From Bacillota bacterium (lineage in GTDB: Bacteria > Bacillota > UBA4882 > UBA8346): DNA of 64,000 nucleotides. Below the pieces are notes generated by a model, which searched no databases, was not told the origin of the DNA, and saw nothing but the letters and a program-made list of their open reading frames with translations. How positions within the stretch are numbered: position 1 is the stretch's first letter; every line of letters starts with the position of its first letter. Of this stretch, positions 1-8,083 are shown one piece after another. A program made the position numbers and the translations under genes. The DNA lies in assembly GCA_023429995.1 (NCBI GenBank), contig JAEZCE010000032.1, positions 14,337-78,336 on the forward strand, in the 5' to 3' direction.

Positions 1-1
1 T

Positions 2-412
2 AGTCTGGAAGTGACAAACAATGTTTCGGTAGTCGCCGCCGTCGCCGGGGTAAGACAAGCCATGGTGAATTTACAACAGAATATGGCTAAGCTGGGCGGC
101 GTTGTAATGGATGGCCGTGACATCGGAACGGTTGTTTTACCAAAAGCCGAACTAAAGATTTATTTAACTGCCTCAGTTACTGAAAGAAGTCATAGGCGCT
201 GGTTGGAATTGCAAGAAAAAGGCGTTCAGGTTGATCAAGAGGAACTCGAAGAACAAATCCGGCAGCGTGATTTATACGACAGCCATCGGGAAATAAGTCC
301 TTTATGCCAGGATAAACAGGCAATTCTATTAGACACGACCAATTTAACCATTGAACAAGTGGTGGAAAAGGTCAAGGAGTTGGCTGTTATAAACGGCGCC
401 AAGGAACAATAA
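2..412 (+). CDS. cmk: Cytidylate kinase, C-terminal part (5' end outside window)
   Basis: Phosphorylates CMP and dCMP with ATP in cytoplasmic pyrimidine nucleotide metabolism. The reading frame is open from the first bases, so the P-loop half of the protein lies upstream of the window. The visible part holds the conserved MDGRDIGTVV segment, followed by the KIYLTASVTERSHRRW helix and the RDLYDSHREISPL stretch that closes the active site in the Cmk family. A GTG at 11 is probably only an internal valine codon. It is followed after 38 bases by ispH, the usual cmk-ispH-rpsA order of Clostridia. Confidence 0.93.
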   Translation, partial: SLEVTNNVSVVAAVAGVRQAMVNLQQNMAKLGGVVMDGRDIGTVVLPKAELKIYLTASVTERSHRRWLELQEKGVQVDQEELEEQIRQRDLYDSHREISPLCQDKQAILLDTTNLTIEQVVEKVKELAVINGAKEQ

Positions 413-450
413 ACCTAAAAAGAAATTTCGAGGTTACTGAAAATACCGCT

Positions 451-1290
451 ATGGAAATAATCTTGGCCAAAACCGCCGGTTTTTGTTTCGGGGTAAGAAG
501 AGCTTTGGATTTAGTCAATGAAGCATTAGCATCGGATCAAAAACCAATTTTTAGTTTGGGCCCCATAATCCACAATCCTGGAGTCGTGGAAGATTTGCGC
601 AATCAAGGGCTTGAAGTTGTGGAGAATATTTCAGAGGTTCAATCGGGACGCGTTGTCATCCGTTCCCATGGCGCTGGACCTCAAATCTATCAGCAGGCGC
701 ATTTGAAAAATCTGGATATTATCGATGCAACTTGTCCTTTCGTCAAAAATGTGCACCAATTGGCAATGATGTTGCATGAACAGTGTTATCAAATCATTAT
801 TGTGGGCGAACGTGAACACGCCGAAGTAAAAGGGGTTTTAGACTCAGTCAACGGTGATGCCGTCGTTTTGAATAAAACAGAGGATTTAGAAGGACAGGTT
901 ATATCCCCCAAAATCGGCATTATTAGTCAAACCACTCAAGATATCAACTACTTCAAACAAGTTGTGACCTTCCTTTTGGAACGGGCTAAAGAAATACGGG
1001 TTCTTAATACGATTTGTCTGGCGACTTCCAAGCGGCAGCAGGAAGCAGCCGAGCTGAGTAAAAAGGTTGATTTGATGATTGTTGTTGGTGGAAAAAACTC
1101 AGCCAACACAACTCGATTATGGGAAATTTGCCGCGATAACGGCAGTAAAAGTTTTCAGGTTGAAAGCCCCGCTGAATTATGTCCCGAGTGGTTTCAAAAT
1201 GTAAAAAAAGTTGGAGTAACTGCCGGGGCTTCGACTCCGGATAAACAAATTCAAAAAGTTCTTAAGGAAATTAAGAAATATGGGAGGTAA
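451..1290 (+). CDS. ispH: 4-hydroxy-3-methylbut-2-enyl diphosphate reductase
   Basis: Last enzyme of the MEP pathway, reducing HMBPP to IPP and DMAPP with an iron-sulfur cluster. The 279-residue protein has the three cluster cysteines in family motifs: C12 in AGFCFGVRRA, C95 in DATCPFV and C189 in NTICLAT. The HxG-type substrate histidines (IRSHGA, EREHAEV) and the ISQTTQ segment are also present. Length is normal for the family. The stop is five bases from the GTG start of the S1 gene, and the S1 ribosome binding site overlaps the end of this gene, so the two are probably translationally coupled. Some Clostridia fuse these two proteins; here they are separate. Confidence 0.97.
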   Translation: MEIILAKTAGFCFGVRRALDLVNEALASDQKPIFSLGPIIHNPGVVEDLRNQGLEVVENISEVQSGRVVIRSHGAGPQIYQQAHLKNLDIIDATCPFVKNVHQLAMMLHEQCYQIIIVGEREHAEVKGVLDSVNGDAVVLNKTEDLEGQVISPKIGIISQTTQDINYFKQVVTFLLERAKEIRVLNTICLATSKRQQEAAELSKKVDLMIVVGGKNSANTTRLWEICRDNGSKSFQVESPAELCPEWFQNVKKVGVTAGASTPDKQIQKVLKEIKKYGR

Positions 1291-1295
1291 ATACA

Positions 1296-2471
1296 GTGGA
1301 ACTGAAACAACAGGATTTGGCGAACGAAGCTCAAGAGGAAAAATTTGAGTTTGAATGGCCCGAGGATCGTTTTCAAAGATTAGAAGAAGGTCAAATTATT
1401 GAAGCCAAAGTCATCATTGTTCGCGATGATGCGGCTTTCGTAGACATTGGAGGGAAATCCGATTTAGTAATACCGCTGGCGGAATTGTCTTCGAAACCCA
1501 TTACATCCGCTCGGGAAGCAGTCAAAACCGGGGATGTTATCCGGGTTATGGTCACCCGAAGCGGTGGCGAAGATAAAATATTGCTTTCAAAACGTTTGGT
1601 TGATGAAGAACAACATTGGTTGATATTGGAAGAAGCCTTTAAAGCCGGAAAAACGATGAACAGTAAAATCATGGAAATGGTTAAAGGCGGTTTAACAGTT
1701 AATATTGAAGGTATCCGGGCGTTTATGCCTGCTTCCCAAAGCGGACAAAGTGCAAATTTGGAATCATTAGTCGACAAAGATGTCCCCGTCCGTATTTTAG
1801 AATATGATCGTTCCAAAAAGCGGGTAGTTGTTTCAAGGCGGGTGTTGCTGGAGGAAGAAAGAAAAAAAGCTGAAATGGCGTTTTTTAGCACCATCCGTGA
1901 AGGTGAACGCATAAACGGAAGTGTCACCCGGATTACTGATTTTGGCGCTTTTGTGGATTTGGGTTCGGGAATTGAAGGTCTCATTCATGTATCCGAAATG
2001 AGTTGGATGCGTGTTCGTTCCCCAAAGGAATTGTTAAAAGAAGGCGATCCGGTAGAAGTTGCAGTTATTAAAGTAGACGCCGCTTCCAAAAGAATTTCAC
2101 TTTCCTTAAAACAATTACAGGCCCATCCGTGGGACCAAGCGATAGTAGGATTTCAGGAAGGCGCTGTTTATCCGGGAAAAGTCGTAAGAATGGAACCATT
2201 CGGCGTTTTTGTAAATCTGGCGCAAGGAGTCGATGGTTTAGTTCATATCTCGCAAATTTCTGATAAACGAATCACCAAACCGGAAGAGGTTCTCACTATC
2301 GATCAATCAGTCCAGGCCAAAATCATTAAGATTGATCGAGCCGGCCGAAAAATTTCATTGAGTTTGAGTCAAGTGGCTCAAGATCAAAATAAACAGGAAT
2401 TGGAACAGTATTTAAATTCTCAAGGCAATGGGGCCATCACTCAAAATTTAGGACAATTCTTTAAGAAATAA
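1296..2471 (+). CDS. rpsA: 30S ribosomal protein S1 homologue (four S1 domains)
   Basis: RNA-binding protein of 391 residues with four consecutive S1/OB-fold repeats, roughly residues 30-105, 115-180, 200-270 and 285-355. The repeats end in typical phrases such as RISLSLKQ and KISLSLSQ. The GxFVDLGSGIEGLIHVSEMSW and GVFVNLAQGVDGLVHISQIS cores are textbook S1 motifs. Proteobacterial S1 has six repeats; four is normal in Gram-positive bacteria. The GTG start at 1296 has GGGAGG at 1282-1287. A strong terminator follows at 2495-2525. Likely role is mRNA binding during translation; exact ribosome attachment in Firmicutes is less certain. Confidence 0.93.
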   Translation: MELKQQDLANEAQEEKFEFEWPEDRFQRLEEGQIIEAKVIIVRDDAAFVDIGGKSDLVIPLAELSSKPITSAREAVKTGDVIRVMVTRSGGEDKILLSKRLVDEEQHWLILEEAFKAGKTMNSKIMEMVKGGLTVNIEGIRAFMPASQSGQSANLESLVDKDVPVRILEYDRSKKRVVVSRRVLLEEERKKAEMAFFSTIREGERINGSVTRITDFGAFVDLGSGIEGLIHVSEMSWMRVRSPKELLKEGDPVEVAVIKVDAASKRISLSLKQLQAHPWDQAIVGFQEGAVYPGKVVRMEPFGVFVNLAQGVDGLVHISQISDKRITKPEEVLTIDQSVQAKIIKIDRAGRKISLSLSQVAQDQNKQELEQYLNSQGNGAITQNLGQFFKK

Positions 2472-2494
2472 TTGTAGAAATTAATATTACTCCT

Positions 2495-2526
2495 AAGACC
2501 AACTTCAAAAAGTTGGTCTTTTTGTG
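2495..2526 (+). terminator. Rho-independent terminator after rpsA
   Basis: An 11-bp perfect stem, AAGACCAACTT at 2495-2505 and AAGTTGGTCTT at 2510-2520, with a 4-base loop, is followed directly by a run of T. It closes the cmk-ispH-rpsA transcription unit. Confidence 0.92.
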
Positions 2527-2601
2527 TTTATTTAGCCATTGATTTACCAGCATAAACAATTGTAAAGCAGGCCACTATATGGGGAAAGGAGGTCGACTTG
2601 G

Positions 2602-3318
2602 GTGACAGGTATCATCTTACTACTGTTGGTGAGTGTATTAATTTTTTTTGGGCTGGCGCATCAAATATTGGACCGTCTCTATTTAAGCGATCGCGGGGGA
2701 TTGATTTTTATCGGAGCGATGATAGTGGGAAGTTTTATCGATATCCCGCTTTCACGTACCCCAAGTATAAGTTTGAATATAGGAGGAGCTGTTTTACCTT
2801 TCGTTCTAGCTGTTTATGTTTTAGCGAAGGCAGGCACTTCAAAGGAGTGGGTCCGTTCAATCATCGGAATTGTTATTACCACCGGAGTTTTATATGGGGT
2901 CAATAAATTATATTCCTTTGATACCAGCCGTGGTTTTATAGAGCCTCAATATTTATGGGCAATCATCGCCGGGATTATCGCTTACATCGCCGGAAGGTCG
3001 CGACGTTTGGCTTTTGTTATCGCAACAATGGGAGTCCTGGCTATGGATGTCGTTCATATTTTTGAAGTACGCGGTACTAACGTTCCAACCTTAATCGGGG
3101 GCGGTGGAGTTTTTGATACCTTGGTAGTTGCAGCGGTCCTAGCAGTATTATTGGCAGAAATCATCGGAGAAAGCCGTGAGGCGCTACAAGGCGGCCCTGT
3201 GAAAGAAGATCGCCCCGAAGCGCTCCGCGAAGCATTGGACCATCCCGAGGGAACTGAGAACCGGCATCAGGAAATGGAACGGGCGGAAGCACTGAGCGAA
3301 AAGGAGGGAGAAAAATGA
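2602..3318 (+). CDS. DUF1614 family membrane protein
   Basis: Polytopic membrane protein of 238 residues with about seven hydrophobic segments and a charged, acidic cytoplasmic tail (about residues 190-238, rich in Glu, Arg and His). The RGGLIFIGAMIVGSFIDIPL and NIGGAVLPFVL segments match the DUF1614 family as I remember it; its function is not established. The GTG start at 2602 is preceded by AAAGGAGGT with good spacing; the TTG at 2598 opens a different frame that I reject. It overlaps the start of spoIIP by 4 bases, so co-expression during sporulation is likely. Confidence 0.8.
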   Translation: MTGIILLLLVSVLIFFGLAHQILDRLYLSDRGGLIFIGAMIVGSFIDIPLSRTPSISLNIGGAVLPFVLAVYVLAKAGTSKEWVRSIIGIVITTGVLYGVNKLYSFDTSRGFIEPQYLWAIIAGIIAYIAGRSRRLAFVIATMGVLAMDVVHIFEVRGTNVPTLIGGGGVFDTLVVAAVLAVLLAEIIGESREALQGGPVKEDRPEALREALDHPEGTENRHQEMERAEALSEKEGEK

Positions 3319-4445
3319 AACGAACTAGCTATTTCTTTTACCTATCCCTATGCCTCCTGTTACCTTTATTGGCGATTACCAATACCGCATTTGCCGAAAT
3401 GGAACTGTCCGGCAAGTATATGACTTTACGGGATCTGCATGGAAAAGTAATTACAAGTACAGCTCATCAAATTGTTGTTGGCGATGAGTATTTGGATAGT
3501 CAAAACAATCTTTACCGGGTGGTTAAAGTCCGTGATAACTTGGCTACTGTGAAAATGGTTCGAAAAGAAAAATTAACGGCATCTACCATTAGTGAATTAA
3601 AAAATTTATGGAGTTATCTACTGAGTGGCGAATTTTTACGAGGAGAAACAAAAGCAAAAGGACCGATTGCAATCTATCATACCCACTCCGACGAATCCTA
3701 CATTCCGGGGGATGGGACTTCCAGTAAGTTTGGACGTGGAGGAATTTTTCAAGTCGGTGATAGCTTAACCAATGCTTTTGAAAAAAGCGGTATCCCGGTT
3801 ATTCATTCCAAGAACGCTCATGATCCCCATGATGCAATGGCTTATGATCGTTCTAGGCGGACTGCTGTGCAATTGCTGAAAAAACAACCAACAACATTAC
3901 TGGATGTGCACCGGGATGCTGTACCGGCTCAAATGTACAGCGGTGTCGTTAATAACCAGGGTGTTACCAAAGTACAGCTTGTTGTGGGGCGCCAAAACCC
4001 CAATTTTCAAGCCAATAATGATTTTGCCAAACGGATTAAAGAAACCTGCGACCGGAAATATCCCGGTTTTATCAAAGGTATTTTCTATGGAAAAGGAAAA
4101 TATAACCAGGATTTAGGGCCCCGTAGCATTTTGTTGGAGTTCGGAACCGATACCAATAGTAAAGTTGCCGCCGAAAGAGGCGCTCAAATCTTTGCGGCCG
4201 CATCAAAAGATGTATTATATGGAAACCGGGGCGCACGATTTATCAATCGCGGAAGCATGCGTAGTTTGTTTTGGGTTATTGCGGTCTTAATTGGTGGTAC
4301 CGGGTTATTCTTTTTAATCAATCGCGGAGGCTTTAAAAATTTAGGTAAAGAATTTACGGGTGCTATGGGCGAAGATGAAGAAAATGAAATCTCAAATTCT
4401 CAAAGCGAAGGAAAGAATGACGATCAATCCAATCCGGAAAGTTAA
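3315..4445 (+). CDS. spoIIP: Stage II sporulation protein P (peptidoglycan amidase)
   Basis: Cell wall amidase/endopeptidase that works with SpoIID and SpoIIM during engulfment of the forespore. An N-terminal signal or anchor segment (residues 5-28) is followed by a linker and the SpoIIP catalytic domain from about residue 115, opening with IAIYHTHSDESY, whose histidine and glutamate are the presumed zinc ligands. LLDVHRDAVP and the ILLEFGTDTNS motif also fit the family. A second hydrophobic helix sits near the C-terminus (about residues 315-335), followed by an acidic tail; the B. subtilis protein lacks this. Start ATG follows GGAGGGAG. Confidence 0.93.
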   Translation: MKRTSYFFYLSLCLLLPLLAITNTAFAEMELSGKYMTLRDLHGKVITSTAHQIVVGDEYLDSQNNLYRVVKVRDNLATVKMVRKEKLTASTISELKNLWSYLLSGEFLRGETKAKGPIAIYHTHSDESYIPGDGTSSKFGRGGIFQVGDSLTNAFEKSGIPVIHSKNAHDPHDAMAYDRSRRTAVQLLKKQPTTLLDVHRDAVPAQMYSGVVNNQGVTKVQLVVGRQNPNFQANNDFAKRIKETCDRKYPGFIKGIFYGKGKYNQDLGPRSILLEFGTDTNSKVAAERGAQIFAAASKDVLYGNRGARFINRGSMRSLFWVIAVLIGGTGLFFLINRGGFKNLGKEFTGAMGEDEENEISNSQSEGKNDDQSNPES

Positions 4446-4450
4446 AATTT

Positions 4451-4903
4451 TTGAAAATCGTTTATCATTGTTACGGAGGCGCCCACGCATCACCGACCGC
4501 AGCGGCAATTCATTTGGGAATTTTGAGGCATGATCGGTTACCGAAATGGAAAGATTTTAAAAGGATCCCTTATTTCGACCAAATTACCAATGAGGAACAC
4601 GGCAAACTTATCTTGATCGGAAAAGATCAGTGGGAAAATGACGTATTCATTCTTGGAAGAAGAAACGCAGCCGAAATGGTCATCCGAATCATTCTCGAAT
4701 TTATTCAATTAACAGGAGGGGATCCCTCAGAGTATCGGTTTGTGGATTGCGTACAACTTTTTAATCCGCTGATGGTTACCGGGGGCTTTTCTTCCAGGGC
4801 CATGGGATGGGTCAACATCGGTAGGCCGATTGTTACTTTAGGAACCATTTTATCCTTTCCAATTTTAGCAGCAAAAGTAAAAAAAACTATTGCTCAATTA
4901 TAG
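4451..4903 (+). CDS. DUF3189 family protein (copy 1)
   Basis: Soluble protein of 150 residues. The opening IVYHCYGGAHASPTAAAIHLG is characteristic of the DUF3189 family, which is known from spore-forming Clostridia and has no assigned function. The body alternates beta and alpha segments and includes GKDQWENDVFILGRR. The start is a TTG five bases after the spoIIP stop; the conserved N-terminus begins immediately, so no other start is reasonable. A divergent second copy follows at 4911. The position between spoIIP and a spoVAE-like gene suggests a sporulation-linked role, which is inference. Confidence 0.78.
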   Translation: MKIVYHCYGGAHASPTAAAIHLGILRHDRLPKWKDFKRIPYFDQITNEEHGKLILIGKDQWENDVFILGRRNAAEMVIRIILEFIQLTGGDPSEYRFVDCVQLFNPLMVTGGFSSRAMGWVNIGRPIVTLGTILSFPILAAKVKKTIAQL

Positions 4904-4910
4904 GTAATGA

Positions 4911-5372
4911 ATGGTGAAATTCTTTTATTATTGTAATCGGCAACCGTTTGCCGCAATGATTGCCGCTTCCATACATTTACGAAGGCTCCCCAAAGAAAGG
5001 ATTCCAACTATCAGAGAAATCCTAAAAATGTCCAATGATGACCGATTAATATCCGGGGACTATGGAGTCCCTTATTTTATAGGGGAAAATAAAAATTCAC
5101 AAGTCTATGTAATCAATTTTAATGCCGATGTTTCTCTTGCTTTGCAGACCATTGAAAATGTTTTATCTCAAAGAGGCGTTGATTTTTCAAAATGGATTTT
5201 TTTGGGGGTCTTTGAGTCAAAAGGTATTCATAATATCATTTTTCGAATGGGGGAACGTCTTTCGAAAAAAAAGTCCACAAGGCGTCTGGGAAAGTATCTG
5301 GCAGCCATGGGTATCCGGAAAAATTATCAAAAAATAATCGAAATGGTTAATTCCCCCAAAGGAGTAGAATAA
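4911..5372 (+). CDS. DUF3189 family protein (copy 2, divergent)
   Basis: A 153-residue protein that aligns with its upstream neighbour by pattern: KFFYYCNRQPFAAMIAASIHL here against KIVYHCYGGAHASPTAAAIHL there, then a phrase on opening or closing a flow of about the same length (YGVPYFIGENKNSQVYVI). The histidine after YY/YH is replaced by Cys-Asn, so copy 2 has lost part of the N-terminal motif. The last 30 residues are Lys/Arg rich. Function unknown. It probably arose by tandem duplication and drifted. Confidence 0.7.
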   Translation: MVKFFYYCNRQPFAAMIAASIHLRRLPKERIPTIREILKMSNDDRLISGDYGVPYFIGENKNSQVYVINFNADVSLALQTIENVLSQRGVDFSKWIFLGVFESKGIHNIIFRMGERLSKKKSTRRLGKYLAAMGIRKNYQKIIEMVNSPKGVE

Positions 5373-5374
5373 TT

Positions 5375-5953
5375 GTGGATAAAAGAAAAATTGTAGTGAT
5401 TACGGACGGGGATCGTGTTGCTCAAAAAGTTGTCCAAAAGGTAGCTCGCAATGTAGGCGGGCGATCCATTTCTTTTTCGGGAGGGAATCCAACAAATGCC
5501 CAAGGAAAAGAAATATTGGCAGCTATTAAAAAAGCTGCTTATGACCCCGTCTTGGTCATGGTAGATGATTGCGGCTGTAAGGGCGAGGGAAAAGGAGAAA
5601 CTATTCTTCGCACATTGGCTACCGATCCCGACCTGGAGATTTTAGGCGTGGTTGCGGTCGCCTCCAATACCGCCGGTGTTGATGGCGTGCCGATTACGGC
5701 TTCAATCACCCGGGAAGGTAATATCGTTAATGTACCGGTGGATAAGGACGGATGCCCGGAAGCGTCAGGGCATACCAAAGTTGAAGGCGATACAGTTGAT
5801 GTTTTAAGTCAACTCAACATTCCAATAATTATTGGTGTTGGTGATTTGGGGAAAATGGATGATGCTGATTTGGTCGAAGATGGAGCAAAAATCACTACGC
5901 TGGCGGTCCAAGAAGTTTTGAAAAGAAGCAGTTTCCAAAATATCACAAGTTAA
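5375..5953 (+). CDS. spoVAE: Stage V sporulation protein AE-like (SpoVAEA type)
   Basis: Soluble 192-residue protein resembling SpoVAEA, one of the proteins linked to dipicolinic acid transport into the forespore. The family phrases VVITDGDRVAQKVVQKVA, SFSGGNPTNAQGKEI, DPVLVMVDDCGCKGEGKGET, LGVVAVASNTAGVDGV and PIIIGVGDLGKMDDADLV are all present in order. The other spoVA genes (AC, AD, AEB) are not in this window, so the gene stands apart from its usual operon. The GTG start has AAAGGAG at 5358-5364. Confidence 0.82.
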   Translation: MDKRKIVVITDGDRVAQKVVQKVARNVGGRSISFSGGNPTNAQGKEILAAIKKAAYDPVLVMVDDCGCKGEGKGETILRTLATDPDLEILGVVAVASNTAGVDGVPITASITREGNIVNVPVDKDGCPEASGHTKVEGDTVDVLSQLNIPIIIGVGDLGKMDDADLVEDGAKITTLAVQEVLKRSSFQNITS

Positions 5954-6024
5954 AATTCTTATGGACAAATAATCCGGTAATAAAAAACATAAAAAGAAGG
6001 AAAAGTTAAAAACGATTAGAAATA

Positions 6025-6978
6025 TTGATTATGATGGGAAAACAGTTGAAAATAGGGATTCCGAGAGCGTTATTATATTTCTGGTATGGCGGCATCTGGG
6101 AACAATTCTGGATTCAGGCGGGTTGCGAGGTAAAAACTTCTCCGCCAACCAATCCCAAAATCATGAAAGCCGGTATTGATGTTTCAATTGAAGAATTATG
6201 TTTGCCGATTAAAATTTTTTTAGGCCATGTAATCGACTTAATTGACCAAGTCGATTGGGTCATGATTCCCCATCTTCTTCAAGTGCAAAAAGACGCCTTC
6301 ATTTGTCCTAAATTTATGGGGTTACCGGACATCATCACTCATGCAGTCCCGGAGTCCCGGGGGAAATTATTAATTGTCCGGATGGGAACCCGTAATTTAG
6401 ATATCGTAAGCAGCCTTTGCCAATCGGCACAGCGTATAGGAATTGCACAGGGTAAACAACAAAAACTTCGGAGAGACTGTTCTGACAAAATCTATCAACC
6501 GGCTTTAGAGATTATCCAAAAATTGCAATTTCAAGCCACAGGTTCCTCCGAATTGCACATTGGATTACTTGGTCATCCTTATTGTCTTTACGATGCCTGT
6601 TTAAATTTGGATTTATTAAAAATTCTTGCCCAACAAAACGTAATGGTGTATACCCCTGAGATGATGCCAAAGAAACTTCAAGGAATCGGCTCAGGTAAAC
6701 TTTTAAAAAAACTTTTTTGGACTGTCGGGAAAGTACAATTTGACGCTTTAGATTGGCTTATAAATGAAAATAGTACCCCGATGGATGGTTTTATTCATAT
6801 CACTCCCTTTGCCTGTGGTCCGGAAGCCATCGTCAGTGATCTGATCGGGCGCCGGATTCAAAAAATAAACAAACCTTTTTTGATCTTGAATTATGAAGAA
6901 CAGAGCGGAGAAGCTGGTTTGATAACCCGGATAGAGGCCTTTGTTGACTTGATAAAACGCCAGCATATTGCATGTTAA
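6025..6978 (+). CDS. DUF2229 / acyl-CoA dehydratase activase-related protein, first part
   Basis: 317-residue protein related to the 2-hydroxyacyl-CoA dehydratase subunit fold (COG3580/COG3581 group, DUF2229). IGIPRALLYFWYGGIWEQFWIQAGCEV, EELCLPIKIFLGHV and the final FLILNYEEQSGEAGLITRIEAFVD are typical. Conserved cysteines (about residues 61, 97, 188, 269) could bind an iron-sulfur cluster; this is inference. The start could be TTG 6025 or ATG 6031/6034, with no decisive ribosome binding site. It overlaps the next gene by 7 bases. In many Firmicutes this domain, the next one and the ATPase are joined in one polypeptide of about 1400 residues. Confidence 0.8.
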   Translation: MIMMGKQLKIGIPRALLYFWYGGIWEQFWIQAGCEVKTSPPTNPKIMKAGIDVSIEELCLPIKIFLGHVIDLIDQVDWVMIPHLLQVQKDAFICPKFMGLPDIITHAVPESRGKLLIVRMGTRNLDIVSSLCQSAQRIGIAQGKQQKLRRDCSDKIYQPALEIIQKLQFQATGSSELHIGLLGHPYCLYDACLNLDLLKILAQQNVMVYTPEMMPKKLQGIGSGKLLKKLFWTVGKVQFDALDWLINENSTPMDGFIHITPFACGPEAIVSDLIGRRIQKINKPFLILNYEEQSGEAGLITRIEAFVDLIKRQHIAC

Positions 6979-8069
6979 AAGTTACTTTTCCCCATATTGG
7001 CAATTCTTATATTCCGTTCCGGACTTTACTGTCAGAGTTAGGTCTGGAACCTATTATTCCTCCGCCGATAACGCCCCGTACCATTGAACTTGGGACTCAA
7101 TTGGCGCCTGAATTTGCTTGTTTTCCTTTAAAAATTAATCTTGGTAATTATGTTGAAGCGATCGAAGCGGGAGCAGAGTTGATATTGATGGCGGGAGGTA
7201 TAGGGCCATGCCGTTTCGGCTATTATGGTGAGCAACAACGGGAAATTTTGCAGGATGCCGGTTATTGTATTGATTTTTTAGTTTTGGAAGCGCCGAAAAC
7301 TCATCCAATGGAGTTATGGAATAAGATTAAGCATTTTATCCCCAAGCATCGTTTAACCGATTTAAGCAAAGCGATTTATTGGGCTTGGTTAAAAGCAGCC
7401 GCCCTTGATCGTTTCGATCGAATAGCCAACCAAGTTCGGGCTAAGGAAAAGTGCTCAGGAAGCGTAACTGAACTTCAAAAAAAGTTTTATCATCATCTGG
7501 ATCAAATTGATTTAGCAAGGGACATTAAAGCTACTTCTGAAGAATATTTCGAAGAGTTACAATCCCTTCCTGTAGACGCTGACTCCGTTCCTTTAAAAAT
7601 TGTTTTGTTAGGGGAAATATATATGGTACTTGAACCAAACGCTAATTTTGAGATGGAACGTATCCTTGGAGAAATGGGCGTCCTGGTTGAAAGAACGATT
7701 TATTTTACTGACTGGATTCGGGATCATTTAATTTATAGTATTATCCATCCCCGTTGGAACCAAAATTTAAAATTAATGGCTCGTCCATATTTAGGTAATT
7801 TCGTAGGCGGACACGGGCTTGAAACCGTTGCCCTAACGGTTAATGCGGGAATAAACCGTTATGACGGGGTTATCGAATTAGCTCCCTTTACCTGCATGCC
7901 GGAGATTATTGCAATGCAAGTACTGCCTTCCATCTCTCGAGAACTGAATATTCCTGTCCTCAATATCATTATCGATGAGCATTCGGGGGAAGCTGGCGTG
8001 CTTACAAGACTGGAGGCTTTTATCGATATGCTACAATATCATCATAAAAAAACGCGGGCGCGCGGGTGA
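6972..8069 (+). CDS. DUF2229 / acyl-CoA dehydratase activase-related protein, second part
   Basis: 365-residue relative of the preceding gene. It begins directly with the fold (LKVTFPHIGNSYIPFRTLLSELGLE), has EFACFPLKINLGNYVEA and MAGGIGPCRFGYYGEQQ motifs with conserved cysteines, then VLLGEIYMVLEPNANFEMERIL and the closing LNIIIDEHSGEAGVLTRLEAFID. The matching ends of this and the preceding protein (EQSGEAG / EHSGEAG) show the two are paralogues. It may form a complex with its two neighbours that handles an unidentified thioester or other reduction; the substrate cannot be read from sequence. Confidence 0.8.
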   Translation: MLKVTFPHIGNSYIPFRTLLSELGLEPIIPPPITPRTIELGTQLAPEFACFPLKINLGNYVEAIEAGAELILMAGGIGPCRFGYYGEQQREILQDAGYCIDFLVLEAPKTHPMELWNKIKHFIPKHRLTDLSKAIYWAWLKAAALDRFDRIANQVRAKEKCSGSVTELQKKFYHHLDQIDLARDIKATSEEYFEELQSLPVDADSVPLKIVLLGEIYMVLEPNANFEMERILGEMGVLVERTIYFTDWIRDHLIYSIIHPRWNQNLKLMARPYLGNFVGGHGLETVALTVNAGINRYDGVIELAPFTCMPEIIAMQVLPSISRELNIPVLNIIIDEHSGEAGVLTRLEAFIDMLQYHHKKTRARG

Positions 8070-8083
8070 CGGAGGGGAAAATC

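Noticed and set aside
1391..1984. Long antisense frame inside rpsA
   Set aside because: Reverse reading of the S1 coding sequence without ribosome site.
2598..2906. Open frame of 102 codons from TTG 2598
   Set aside because: It is an out-of-frame reading of the DUF1614 gene; that frame has the conserved membrane segments and better start spacing.
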